Shown here in pieces: positions 26,690 through 35,746 of a stretch of 64,000 nucleotides of DNA. The translations under genes and the position numbers were made by a program. The notes below the pieces were generated by a model, which searched no databases, was not told the origin of the DNA, and worked only from the letters and a program-made list of their open reading frames with translations. Positions within the stretch are counted from its first letter, which is position 1, and each line of letters opens with the position of its first letter. Source of the stretch: JAXMBX01 sp046349635 (lineage in GTDB: Bacteria; Planctomycetota; Planctomycetia; Planctomycetales; Planctomycetaceae); the NCBI GenBank assembly GCA_046349635.1, contig JAXMBX010000002.1, forward strand, positions 124,001 to 188,000. Direction: 5' to 3'.

Positions 26690-27088
26690 TCAAATCTGCC
26701 CGAACAGCTTCAGCTTCAGTTCCCGGCACGCCGCTGACTGGTGCGGCACCGTATGCGACAGGATCTCCAGGTGTTCCGGATTAATGAACGCCTGGGGAAG
26801 ATCGTTGGGGTCCAGAACCGACTGCTGCAACAGGTTTCGTTCCGCGGGGCTTAATTGATGCGTCTGGCACAGTTCCAGGAACAGATACGTCGGCGTCCGC
26901 ATGCCCGCCGCCAATTGCGCCCGGTACTTCTCCCAGAAGTGCATTCCTACCCAGAACAGCCCCAGGCAGATCCCCGCCAGGAGCATAATCCCCAGACCCC
27001 GGAACGACATCGGATCTTCGAAATATCTCGAGATCGCCCGCATCGTATCGGAATTCGCGAATAGACAGGAATGAGGGATCGGAAACAT
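26690..27088 (-). CDS. Small single-pass membrane protein
   Basis: The 132-residue protein has one membrane helix (LGIMLLAGICLGLFWVGMHFW, about residues 33-53, given here as LGIMLLAGICLG and LFWVGMHFW), then a soluble helical C-terminal region (SPAERNLLQQSVLDPNDLPQ). No family is recognised. An AGGTG eight nt before the ATG at 27088 fixes the start. It follows the HEAT-repeat gene by 30 nt on the same strand, so the two are probably co-expressed. Confidence 0.7.
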   Translation of the reverse strand: MFPIPHSCLFANSDTMRAISRYFEDPMSFRGLGIMLLAGICLGLFWVGMHFWEKYRAQLAAGMRTPTYLFLELCQTHQLSPAERNLLQQSVLDPNDLPQAFINPEHLEILSHTVPHQSAACRELKLKLFGQI

Positions 27089-27118
27089 CGTACACCTGTT
27101 CAGTCTCAAATTTGGCGA

Positions 27119-28738
27119 TCAGGAGATCGCCGCAGTCGCGGGTTGCAGAGTCTCACGAATCTTCAGGCCGATCGCCAGGCTTGCTGATTCAAGGTCCTCC
27201 CGCACTCTGGGATTCTGCTCCGACGTCAGCACCGTCTGAAACTCGGTGAAAACTTCCATCGTGGGTACGGTCTTCAATGTCGCGATCGCCATCCTTCGGA
27301 TGATGATCTCATCGTCTCTCAACATCTGCTTCAAGGTCGGAATGACCTCTCTCGCCAGTTGCATCGAAATCACGGCTTTCAGCGCCCGCAGCTTTCGGGT
27401 CCGCATTGGGTGCGTCAGTTCTTCACAGATCTTTTCCGAAATTTGCGGATCGATCTTGCGCAACAGGATCCCCGCCCGGACGCATGCTCCCGGGTCCGTA
27501 TTCTCAAACACTTCCAGGAACCGTTTCAGGTCGAATCCTTCCAGCTCCTTTCGGGCCGCCTGCTGCACCTGAGGCAGCGGACTGTCCAGCCGGCTCACCA
27601 GCAGATGAAACGCCTGTGGAATCCCACAGACTCGCAACTGGCTCGTAGCCCACGCCTGCACCGATTCCTCTTCGGAATCGATCCCGTCAAGCACCAGTTC
27701 CTGGACCAGTGTCTGGTTGACGTTCGCCAGCAACCGCGTCGTTGCCGAGCGCGCTCCCGGTGCCCCGTTCTGCATGATCCACGTATAAATCCGGTGTCGT
27801 TCCGACTCCGGCAACCCCGTCTCCCCGAGGAAGGTAACGAACCGTTCCTGCAACGCCGGAGCGAGTTCTTTCAGAAAGCCCAGATCCCCGCGCAACCAGG
27901 AAAAATCGTCCAGCTTCTTGATGTTCCCCTGCCACGATGAAGTCAGACGCCGTGGCAACGAAGACAGCAGATGCGCGAGAAATCCCACATCCTCCCGCTG
28001 CTTGATCACTTGCAGGATCTTCAGCGGCGCCCCTTCTCGCGAGAGAAATTCAGTGAACTTGTGCAAGATCCCCGGATGTGCACTTTCACGCAGGATCTTG
28101 TCCGCCGCCTGACGCGCAGGATCCTGGATCGGACGGAGGAGGCTCTTCAGGGCATGATGCTCGATCGGAGCGAGAATCAACAGCGACTCCACCACCGCTT
28201 CGCACTGGTGGACCGAAAACTCCAGCGTGGAACGTTCTAGCTTCTCCAGCAGCAGGTTCCGGAATTGTCCCGGGTCCCGCAAGTGCGGCCCCCCGTGACG
28301 CGGACCTTCCTGCAGATATGTATAAAACTGGTCAGTCAGATTCCGCAGCAGCTCGATCACCTGTTCCCGCTGGGGCAAATCGATCTGGTTGAGCATCTCC
28401 AGCAGGGCGGGAATCTGCTGGAAGTCATCGATCCAGCTGACAATGATCAGCGCGTGTTCCTTGAGGACATTATCCCCCTGCAACAGCGACTGCCGGATGG
28501 CGTAGTCCAGCGTCCCCCGATGCCGGGCCAGGATCTCGCGAATGGTCTGATTCAGCGAGCTCAAACGCCGAATCAGCTCCAACTGCCCCCCCAGGTTTCT
28601 ACGCAGAATGAGCGCCTCCGTGGCATACGCCCGGATCAGCTCGTTCGGAATGTCCAGTGCCTTCAGCAATGCGTCCGTCGCATGCGAATTTTCCGACATG
28701 GAAAGGAGCTTGAAGGTCACGGCCAAAGGTTCGGACAT
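27119..28738 (-). CDS. HEAT-repeat protein
   Basis: The 539-residue soluble, almost entirely helical protein has recurring 30-40 residue HEAT-like units. Clear examples are ELIRAYATEALILRRNLGGQ, IPALLEMLNQIDLPQREQVI, RKLRALKAVISMQLAREVIP and IIIRRMAIATLKTVPTMEVF. There are no catalytic motifs. It is probably a scaffold protein with unknown partners. It leads a two-gene unit with the small membrane protein downstream, which might be its membrane anchor; that is inference from adjacency. Confidence 0.75.
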   Translation of the reverse strand: MSEPLAVTFKLLSMSENSHATDALLKALDIPNELIRAYATEALILRRNLGGQLELIRRLSSLNQTIREILARHRGTLDYAIRQSLLQGDNVLKEHALIIVSWIDDFQQIPALLEMLNQIDLPQREQVIELLRNLTDQFYTYLQEGPRHGGPHLRDPGQFRNLLLEKLERSTLEFSVHQCEAVVESLLILAPIEHHALKSLLRPIQDPARQAADKILRESAHPGILHKFTEFLSREGAPLKILQVIKQREDVGFLAHLLSSLPRRLTSSWQGNIKKLDDFSWLRGDLGFLKELAPALQERFVTFLGETGLPESERHRIYTWIMQNGAPGARSATTRLLANVNQTLVQELVLDGIDSEEESVQAWATSQLRVCGIPQAFHLLVSRLDSPLPQVQQAARKELEGFDLKRFLEVFENTDPGACVRAGILLRKIDPQISEKICEELTHPMRTRKLRALKAVISMQLAREVIPTLKQMLRDDEIIIRRMAIATLKTVPTMEVFTEFQTVLTSEQNPRVREDLESASLAIGLKIRETLQPATAAIS

Positions 28739-28938
28739 GAAAACCGGATTCTCTGAATAGCGAGGGAGAAACCTGACGGGACTCTTCGCTCATCGACGGA
28801 GATAAACAAAAATTACAGGAATTAAGCAGGTTGCCTTTTGACTCCTGCGAGTGTCAGAACCGCTTGATTTTGGGTAATCGGAAGCGGACACTTGAAGGAA
28901 GCGATTATGTCAGTCCTGCCGGTTGGAGGATCTTAAAA

Positions 28939-29196
28939 ATGTCGGGAAAAAGCAGTGCCGATATCCTGGAGCGGCACTATCTGGAAATGCGGGCCAAACT
29001 CCTCGAATTGGCCGCCTCTTTCGACCGGATCGACCGGGGCGAAACTCACACGGACCTCGCCTCGGATCCCCGTATGGAAAAACTCCGCGCCGGACTCCAG
29101 ATTGTCCTCTCCCAGGGAGCCGGACGCGCGGAACGAATCCAATTACTCTTCAGCGATGAGTACATCCCTGGCTGGCAGAAAGTGGGCAAAAAATAG
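28939..29196 (+). CDS. Small conserved-looking hypothetical protein
   Basis: The 85-residue soluble helical protein starts MSGKSSADILERHYLEMRAK and ends with a basic tail. A strong GGAGG eight nt upstream decides the start. It is 58 nt upstream of the TatD/EboB-like hydrolase and in the same orientation, so the pair is likely an operon. No domain is recognised; the segment LELAASFDRIDRGE suggests it may be an accessory subunit. Confidence 0.75.
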   Translation: MSGKSSADILERHYLEMRAKLLELAASFDRIDRGETHTDLASDPRMEKLRAGLQIVLSQGAGRAERIQLLFSDEYIPGWQKVGKK

Positions 29197-29254
29197 CCCC
29201 CTTTTTCCACTGATCTCCCACCGATCACTCGTTCCCTACTGAGATTCACCCACC

Positions 29255-30085
29255 ATGTATTTCATTGATCCTCACGTCCACATGGTTTCCCGCGTCACGG
29301 ATGACTACGAACGCATGGCCCGCATGGGTTGCGTCGCCGTCAGTGAACCCGCCTTCTGGGCCGGTTTTGATCGTGGCAGCGCCGAGAGTTTCCGGGATTA
29401 CTTCCGGCAACTGACCGAATTCGAACCCAAACGCGCGAGCTGGTCCGGCATCCAGCACTTCACCTGGCTCTGTATAAATGCCAAGGAAGCTGAAAACGTC
29501 TCCCTTTCCCGCGAAGTCATCTCCATCATCCCTGAATTTCTGGATAAACCCGGGGTTCTTGGTATCGGAGAAATCGGCCTCAACAAGAACTCACTCAACG
29601 AAGCCACTATCTTTCGCGAACAGGTCGATCTCGCCCTTAAGACCCGTGAATTGATCCTCATTCACACTCCCCACCTGCAGGACAAATACCGTGGGACTCG
29701 CATGATCGTGGACATGCTGCTGGAGGACACGCGCGTCGAACCCGGCCGGGTCCTCATCGACCACGTCGAGGAACACACCGTCCGCGTCGCACGCGATCAT
29801 GGATTCTGGTGCGCCATGACTCTCTACCCCACCACCAAATGCACCCCCGCCCGTGCGGCGGACATCATCGAGATGTACGGAGATGACCGCATCATGGTCA
29901 ATTCCGCCGGTGACTGGGGCCCCTCCAATCCCGTCTCCGTTCCCGACTTCATACAGGAAATGCGGCAGCGAGGTCACAGCGAACAGAAGATCAAGAAAGT
30001 CGTCTACGACAATCCACTCGAATTCTTCGCCCAGTCCCGTAACTTCAAGTTCACGCCCCCCAACGTCGAGTGGAGTGTCTCCTGA
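29255..30085 (+). CDS. TatD-type metal-dependent hydrolase, EboB-like
   Basis: The 276-residue protein starts MYFIDPHVHMVSRVTDDYER, giving the amidohydrolase DxHxH metal site, then VAVSEPAFWAGF, GIGEIGLNKN with the conserved Glu, LILIHTPH and VLIDHVEE. The wording MVSRTTDDYE...AVxEPAFW is that of EboB, the TatD relative in the eubacterial 'ebo' cluster implicated in export of metabolite precursors. No eboA, eboC, eboD, eboE or eboF homologue lies within this window. The reaction is unknown. Confidence 0.85.
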   Translation: MYFIDPHVHMVSRVTDDYERMARMGCVAVSEPAFWAGFDRGSAESFRDYFRQLTEFEPKRASWSGIQHFTWLCINAKEAENVSLSREVISIIPEFLDKPGVLGIGEIGLNKNSLNEATIFREQVDLALKTRELILIHTPHLQDKYRGTRMIVDMLLEDTRVEPGRVLIDHVEEHTVRVARDHGFWCAMTLYPTTKCTPARAADIIEMYGDDRIMVNSAGDWGPSNPVSVPDFIQEMRQRGHSEQKIKKVVYDNPLEFFAQSRNFKFTPPNVEWSVS

Positions 30086-30140
30086 TTCGAGATTTGCCCG
30101 TTTAGGACCAAAGGTTGGCCGTCGCAATTCTCTTTGGGCG

Positions 30141-30947
30141 TTATCCCCCCGCGCTCCGATAATTGTCCACCGACCACAAAAAGATCCGTCGACTGACATT
30201 CAGCCCGACCCCCGTCGCCACCAGCATCCAGACCCAGATCCAGCTTGGCTGGAACAATTTCCCCGCCAGCACCTGCGCCGGAAGATTCACCACCAGCAGC
30301 ACGGGGAGAAGTGACGAAAACGTGAAGTACAGGACGTCTCCGGCCAGTGATCCCAGGTAAATCTCACGCGGGTAGCGCGAAAAAATCGTGATGTAAAACC
30401 AGAAATCATACAGCCCCTGGTTCCGCCCGAAAAAAATACTCGTCGCTGCCAGAACCAGCATGAGGCTGTAAAAGAATGCTACGCTCACGATCAACATCGC
30501 GACATATGCGAGCACCATCCACGGCGTGATCGTGACCTCCAGACGACTGACCGAGTAAACCAGCAACGAACCCGACAGGATCAAATGGCTCAATGTCCCC
30601 AGGTCGATCTTCTCCAGTGAAATCATGAACTGCGTATCGATCGGCTTCAGTAGCACGAAATCCAGATCCCCCGTCCGGATCAACTCGCTGAAGTTCGCGC
30701 AGTTCGGCATGAAGAACGCCTCAATCAGCGTATTAATCATCATCCCGGTCGCCAGGAACACGTAAAACTGGTACTGAGACCAGCCGTTGATCGCCGGCAC
30801 CCGGCTGAAAATGATTCCGAATAGCGTCAATTGCGCCGTAAACCAGAACGCCCGCGTCAGCGTTCCGATAATGAAATTCCCCCGGAAGCTCATCTCCCGG
30901 ATGAGTGCGTTATTCAGGAACGTCCCCAACACACGAAAGTAAAACAT
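30141..30947 (-). CDS. ABC-2 family transporter permease
   Basis: The 268-residue protein has six membrane helices and matches the ABC-2/DUF990-like permeases (COG3694 type): FLNNALIREMSFRGNFIIG at the N-terminus, FMPNCANFSELIRTGDLDFVLLKPID in the middle, split here as FSELIRTGDLDFVLLKPID, and FYITIFSRYPREIY near the C-terminus. The substrate is unknown. No ATPase or second permease is adjacent in the window. It starts 6 nt after the methyltransferase stop, so both genes are translated from one transcript. Confidence 0.85.
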   Translation of the reverse strand: MFYFRVLGTFLNNALIREMSFRGNFIIGTLTRAFWFTAQLTLFGIIFSRVPAINGWSQYQFYVFLATGMMINTLIEAFFMPNCANFSELIRTGDLDFVLLKPIDTQFMISLEKIDLGTLSHLILSGSLLVYSVSRLEVTITPWMVLAYVAMLIVSVAFFYSLMLVLAATSIFFGRNQGLYDFWFYITIFSRYPREIYLGSLAGDVLYFTFSSLLPVLLVVNLPAQVLAGKLFQPSWIWVWMLVATGVGLNVSRRIFLWSVDNYRSAGG

Positions 30948-30953
30948 CAGTCC

Positions 30954-31817
30954 TCACTTCACCGGCAACGCACGCGTCTTCAGGCCCACGAACAACCCCC
31001 GGTCATACTCCTCGATGTACCGGTTCTTCGAAATATCATCCAGAAAATCGTACTGCTCGTAGATCAGGTCGAACCCCGCTTCCCGGATCACCTGCAGTAA
31101 TTCCTTTTTATGTAACCAGAAGGATCGGGGATTTCCGTACGACGCCCACAGATCCTCCTCCACCTGTTCCTTGGAGGCGGATGGGGCATAATCACCGTAC
31201 CACCGCCCCCATTTCCCTTCGTGCTTCACCAACCCGGACAGCTTGTAGTTCACTTCCGCCGGGCTTAACACCTTCTGCGCAATCTTTTGCCGCACGCGCT
31301 CCGGTAGCATCGGGGCCACCTTGTCGTACAACGTCTGCTTCCCCTTCTCCGCATCGTCGAGGTCTCCGAGCGCATAATGCGTCTGCAGGATCAACACCGT
31401 CGAAGTAATCTTTCCCAGCATCTTGATAAAGGCGGTCGGTTCGTCCAGGTGATACAGCAACCCCGAGCAGAACACCGCCTCAAACGGCCCATGTTTTTCC
31501 GCGTTCCGTACGTCGTCCTGGGCGAATTTCAGATTCGGCAGTTTCAGGTTCTCCGCCAGCCATTCGCACTTTTCGACGTTCGCCTTTCGAACCTCAATTC
31601 CCAGCGACTGATACCCCTGCCGTGCGAACTCGACCGCGTATCCCCCCTCCAGGCAGCCCAGATCGACGATCCGCACATTTCCTCGCTGCTCCGGACTCCA
31701 GATGGCGTTCAACGTCCGCAAAGGTGCCTGGCAGAACCCCTGCTCATTCAGCAGAGGCTCCCCTTCAATGGTTCGCCCCCCTTCCGCCGTCGCCACGTTG
31801 TGCGCCGTAAACTTCAT
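30954..31817 (-). CDS. Class I SAM-dependent methyltransferase
   Basis: The 287-residue protein has the Rossmann methyltransferase motifs: VRIVDLGCLEGGYAVEFARQ (motif I), GIEVRKANVEKC, KFAQDDVRN and FEAVFCSGLLYHLDEPTAF. The size and helical C-terminal half resemble enzymes acting on sugars or small molecules in surface glycan clusters. The substrate cannot be told. It overlaps transcriptionally with the ABC-2 permease downstream. Confidence 0.9.
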   Translation of the reverse strand: MKFTAHNVATAEGGRTIEGEPLLNEQGFCQAPLRTLNAIWSPEQRGNVRIVDLGCLEGGYAVEFARQGYQSLGIEVRKANVEKCEWLAENLKLPNLKFAQDDVRNAEKHGPFEAVFCSGLLYHLDEPTAFIKMLGKITSTVLILQTHYALGDLDDAEKGKQTLYDKVAPMLPERVRQKIAQKVLSPAEVNYKLSGLVKHEGKWGRWYGDYAPSASKEQVEEDLWASYGNPRSFWLHKKELLQVIREAGFDLIYEQYDFLDDISKNRYIEEYDRGLFVGLKTRALPVK

Positions 31818-31971
31818 CGCTCGTCCCTTTTGATTTCGGAATTCAGACTCCCATCTTACCCGCCCCGCCCCCGAAATTCCCCATCAGTCACTCACTCAAA
31901 CCTGTGGCATTCGCATCTCTTCCCGGTAAAATCCAGAAAGACCGTCCCTCCTTCGTCGCGAGAGGCCCACG

Positions 31972-33258
31972 ATGCTCAACCGCCGCTCCTTTCTCTCCTC
32001 GCTGCCGGTGATCGCCGGTGGAATCGCCTCCGCTCAATCGGCCACCGCTCCGGAAAAACCCCGCCACAAGGTTGAACGGCTCGGCATCGGGGCGATTGGA
32101 CTCCGCTATCAAGGGTCCGTTATCACCGAAAAGGCCCGCGCTCATGGAGACATCGTCGCGCTCGCGGACGTCGACCGCCACGTCCGGGAGCAGGCACGTG
32201 CCTCTTTCGGCAGTACACCCCGCATCTTTGAAGACTATCAGCAACTCCTCCAACGCAAAGACGTCGACGTTGTCCTGATTGCCACCCCCGACCACTGGCA
32301 CACGAAAATGCTCATCGATGCCCTCCGCGCGGGCAAAGATGTCTATTGCGAGAAACCACTGACTCTCACGATCGATGAAGGAAAGCAGATCCGCGAGGTT
32401 ACGAAACAATCCAAAGGGATCGTCCAGGTCGGATCCTGGCAACGGAGCGACCACCACTTCCGGACGGCCGTCGAACTCGTCCGACAGGGCCGCTTAGGAG
32501 ACTTGCAGAAGGTTGATGTCGTTCTCGGTAAGAACGAAGTCGGTGGACCGTTCGAAACCTGTCCCGTCCCTAAACACTTCAACTGGAATCTCTGGCAGGG
32601 ACAAACTCCCGATGTCCCCTACATCCCGGAACGGGCCCATTACACCTTCCGCTGGTGGCAGGAATATTCCGGCGGACAACTCACCGACTGGGGCGCCCAT
32701 CATGTCGATATCGCTTGCTGGGCCATCAATTCCACCCCCGCCGAAATCAGCGGGTCCGCTAAATATCCAGCCATTCCCAATGGCTTCAATGTCCCCATTG
32801 ACTTCGAACTCCAGTATCGATTCGCCAATGGTGTCCTGATGACCGTAGCCGATCATGGCCGCAATGGCATTATGTTCACCGGCTCGAAGGGACGCATCTT
32901 CGTCAATCGCGAATCGGTCTCCGGAAAGCCGGTCGAAGACCTCCAGGACAACCCCCTCCCTCGCGAAGAGTTCCGGCTCTACGATTTCGACAATCTCCAG
33001 CGCCCCCCGCGCACCGGCAAGCTGGATGCCATCGTCAATCACATGGGGAACTTTTTCGATTGCATCGCCGCTCGACGGACTCCGCTTTCAGATTTTGAGG
33101 GCCAGCACCGCAGCATCAGCACCTGCCACCTCGGAAATATCGCCCTCAAGCTCGGACGCTCCCTGAAATGGGACGGCGAGAAGGAGGAATTCCCTGGCGA
33201 CCCCACCGCCAATGCTCTGCTCAAGCGGGAACAACGCGCCGGATTTCAAACCTCCTGA
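31972..33258 (+). CDS. Gfo/Idh/MocA-family oxidoreductase with Tat leader
   Basis: The 428-residue protein starts with a twin-arginine signal MLNRRSFLSSLPVIAGGIAS, so it is probably exported folded with its NAD(P) cofactor. The Rossmann half shows IGAIGLRYQGS and VLIATPDHWHTKMLIDALRA, and the family lysine in CEKPLTLTIDEG. The second half has the alpha/beta domain (GGQLTDWGAHHVDIACWAIN, with the conserved His pair). Planctomycetes carry many exported members, presumed to act on sugar derivatives; the substrate is unknown. Confidence 0.92.
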   Translation: MLNRRSFLSSLPVIAGGIASAQSATAPEKPRHKVERLGIGAIGLRYQGSVITEKARAHGDIVALADVDRHVREQARASFGSTPRIFEDYQQLLQRKDVDVVLIATPDHWHTKMLIDALRAGKDVYCEKPLTLTIDEGKQIREVTKQSKGIVQVGSWQRSDHHFRTAVELVRQGRLGDLQKVDVVLGKNEVGGPFETCPVPKHFNWNLWQGQTPDVPYIPERAHYTFRWWQEYSGGQLTDWGAHHVDIACWAINSTPAEISGSAKYPAIPNGFNVPIDFELQYRFANGVLMTVADHGRNGIMFTGSKGRIFVNRESVSGKPVEDLQDNPLPREEFRLYDFDNLQRPPRTGKLDAIVNHMGNFFDCIAARRTPLSDFEGQHRSISTCHLGNIALKLGRSLKWDGEKEEFPGDPTANALLKREQRAGFQTS

Positions 33259-33552
33259 ATCGGCCGCCGACTGTTTTCACGCTTCGGTGCCCCTCCGCAC
33301 GGCACATCCCACGCACTCCGCACAACCGACGCTCATCGCGAGTCATCACTCGTAACACCCCGTCTTTCTTTGACTTCGCTAAAATCTGCCTCCTCCTCTT
33401 CACCCAGTCTTCACACTTTCTTTGCGACTCGCGTTTCGATTTTCTTTTTGACAACCTTCGCATCTGACACATGTTTGAGATGACCGGTGGAGTTTTCCGC
33501 CAAGCCGATTGACCAACTTCGATTTTTCATCAGTTTCCAGCACGAACTCCAC

Positions 33553-33981
33553 ATGCAAGTCTTACGACGCTCTACCAAACCCGTTCGGAACACTCGGTCC
33601 CGCAGCGGTGCTGCCCTCGTGGAAACCGCGATCGTGCTTCCGGTTCTGTTGACCCTCGTCGTCGGCTCCATGGAAGTGACCGATGCGATCTTCCTCAAAC
33701 ACAGCCTCAAGTCCGCGACTTATGAGGCCGCACGTAAGATCAGTCTCTCCGGTTCGACACAGGCCCAGGCCACAACCGTCGCGAACTCCGTTCTGACCGC
33801 ATATGGCGTGAAAGGTTATACCGTCAGCTTTTCACCGACCGTGACCCTCGCCACAACCCAGGGGACTGTCATTACCGTGACTGCCTCCGCGCCGATGAGT
33901 TCCAATCGCCTGTTTCTCAGCAATGTCTCCGGCTTTTCCAGCCGTACGTTCTCAGCTTCCACAACCATGACCCGTCAATAA
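33553..33981 (+). CDS. TadE-like pilus-assembly protein (first of three)
   Basis: The 142-residue protein starts MQVLRRSTKPVRNTRSRSGA and has the TadE signature GAALVETAIVLPVLLTLVVG, a single N-terminal helix followed by an extracytoplasmic beta-rich domain. It is first of a compact three-gene operon with a vWA-containing TadG-like protein (50-nt gap) and another TadE-like gene. Members of the Tad system are pseudopilins or assembly factors; the secretion ATPase and outer-membrane genes are not in this window. Confidence 0.85.
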   Translation: MQVLRRSTKPVRNTRSRSGAALVETAIVLPVLLTLVVGSMEVTDAIFLKHSLKSATYEAARKISLSGSTQAQATTVANSVLTAYGVKGYTVSFSPTVTLATTQGTVITVTASAPMSSNRLFLSNVSGFSSRTFSASTTMTRQ

Positions 33982-34031
33982 GCGCCGCATCGCAGATTGC
34001 TCCGACTGTTGCTGCATAAAGGTTCCGCAAG

Positions 34032-35228
34032 ATGTTGATTCAACGCAAAACTCTTCGTTCGGTCCCCCGTCACGGACAACACAATCGTCGCGGGATCGTC
34101 CTGGTCCTTTTCGCCGTCTTGTTGACGGCTATCATGGCCGGTATCGCCTTCTCCATCGACGTCGCCTATATGCAGCTCACGCGAACGGAAATGCAGGCCG
34201 CTTCTGACGCCGCCGCAAAGGCCGCCAGCGTCTCTCTCGCCAAGGGACAAGGGTCCACGGCTGCCAAAAACGCCGCCGTCACCGCGGCGGCTGCCAACAA
34301 GGTCGGGGGCAAAGGCTTCACCATCACCACAAACAATGTCACTCTCGGCGGACTGAAATACGGCAGTAACGGTGCCTGGGACTTCGTCGCGGGACAAACG
34401 CCTTTGATGGCTGCAAAAATCGACGTCGCCATGGGTTCCTCCAGCCCTTCAGGACAGGTGAACCTGTTTTTCGCTCCCCTCCTCGGCTCAAAAACTTTCG
34501 CCCCCAAGATCTCTTCGACCGCGGGCTTCGTCCAGAACGCCATCTGCCTCTGCCTTGACCGCTCCGGCTCCATGTGCTTTGACATGACCGGTGTGGATTA
34601 TTCCTATCCCGCCGGTATCCCTGCGTATCCCACCGGGTATACCACTCCCCCCAGCGCCACCGGCAGTCGGTGGGCCTACCTGACCTCTTCCGTCAAGCAG
34701 TTCCTCACCATCCTTGATGCCTCGAATAACCAACCCCCTGTCGCCCTCGTCACCTGGGCTTCGCAAACCTCGGCAGGTTCCTTGAACGGTGTCTCCTATC
34801 CTGCCTTCAACGCCAGCGACATCAACGTCACAATCGGCACTAACCAAAGCAGTAAGATCAACAGCGCTATCAGCACCCTCGGCAGCAAGAAGATGATCGG
34901 GGGTACCAACATGACCGCCGGACTCACCGCCGCCAACGGCGTCCTGATGGCCTACACCCCAACTCTCCCCGTCAACCGGGTCATCGTCCTCTTCACGGAC
35001 GGCCAGTGGAACACCGGCAGCAACCCCGTTACCTACGCCAATACGCTCAAGGCCAATAACATTAAGTGTCACACCATCGGCCTGCTCACCACCGGCTCTG
35101 CCGTCACCGATCTGCAGTCCATTGCCACGACGACCGGTGGAAAGAGTTTCATCGTCACTGACTCTGCGGCTCTGACCGCCGCCTTCACGGAAATCGCCGC
35201 CGACCTGCGGATCGTCCTGACTCAATGA
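34032..35228 (+). CDS. TadG-like protein with von Willebrand factor A domain
   Basis: The 398-residue protein has the TadG N-terminus RRGIVLVLFAVLLTAIMAGI with a helix, then AYMQLTRTEMQAASDAAAKA, the segment shared by Tad G proteins. From about residue 175 a vWA domain appears with the MIDAS motif in CLDRSGSM (DxSxS), a Thr in MTAGLTAANGVL and an Asp in VLFTDGQWN. It is exported and membrane-anchored by its N-terminus and may bind metal-dependent ligands on the cell surface. Confidence 0.88.
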   Translation: MLIQRKTLRSVPRHGQHNRRGIVLVLFAVLLTAIMAGIAFSIDVAYMQLTRTEMQAASDAAAKAASVSLAKGQGSTAAKNAAVTAAAANKVGGKGFTITTNNVTLGGLKYGSNGAWDFVAGQTPLMAAKIDVAMGSSSPSGQVNLFFAPLLGSKTFAPKISSTAGFVQNAICLCLDRSGSMCFDMTGVDYSYPAGIPAYPTGYTTPPSATGSRWAYLTSSVKQFLTILDASNNQPPVALVTWASQTSAGSLNGVSYPAFNASDINVTIGTNQSSKINSAISTLGSKKMIGGTNMTAGLTAANGVLMAYTPTLPVNRVIVLFTDGQWNTGSNPVTYANTLKANNIKCHTIGLLTTGSAVTDLQSIATTTGGKSFIVTDSAALTAAFTEIAADLRIVLTQ

Positions 35229-35292
35229 TCCGACCTGCGTTAAAGCGACCACAAAAATACTTGCGATATTTCGACCAGATCACGACACCATT

Positions 35293-35706
35293 ATGAAGAT
35301 CACTCGCCGCAATCAGATTGCTCGCTCCAAACGAAATGGAGCCGTCACCGTCGAACTGGCGATGATCCTTCCCGTGATCTTCACGATGGTGTTCGGGATC
35401 TTCGAATTCAGCCGCATGAACATGATCCGCAATACGTCCAAGAACGCGGCCTACAAAGCCGCCCGGACGGCGATCGTCCCCGGTGCCCAGGCGAGTACCG
35501 CCATCAGTGCTGCGAGCACGCTCATGCAGGCGATCGGAGTTAAGAATTCCACCATCACGGTCTCCCCGAATCCGATTCCCTCGAATGCGACCTCCGTCAC
35601 GGTGACGATCGTGACGCAGATGAATGGCAATATGTTCTTCACCCCCATGTTCCTGAAGAACAAGTCCTACACCGCCACCTGCACCCTCAACCGCGAAGAC
35701 TATTAA
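35293..35706 (+). CDS. TadE-like pilus-assembly protein (third in operon)
   Basis: The 137-residue protein has the signature GAVTVELAMILPVIFTMVFG with an aromatic-rich continuation IFEFSRMNMIRN, then a small extracytoplasmic domain. It resembles the first gene of the operon (33553) in length and layout and probably arose by duplication. It ends 40 nt before the convergent APC permease stop. Confidence 0.85.
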   Translation: MKITRRNQIARSKRNGAVTVELAMILPVIFTMVFGIFEFSRMNMIRNTSKNAAYKAARTAIVPGAQASTAISAASTLMQAIGVKNSTITVSPNPIPSNATSVTVTIVTQMNGNMFFTPMFLKNKSYTATCTLNREDY

Positions 35707-35746
35707 TCTCCGACGCATTTGAGCGCGCGATGACCGGCAGGCTGAT

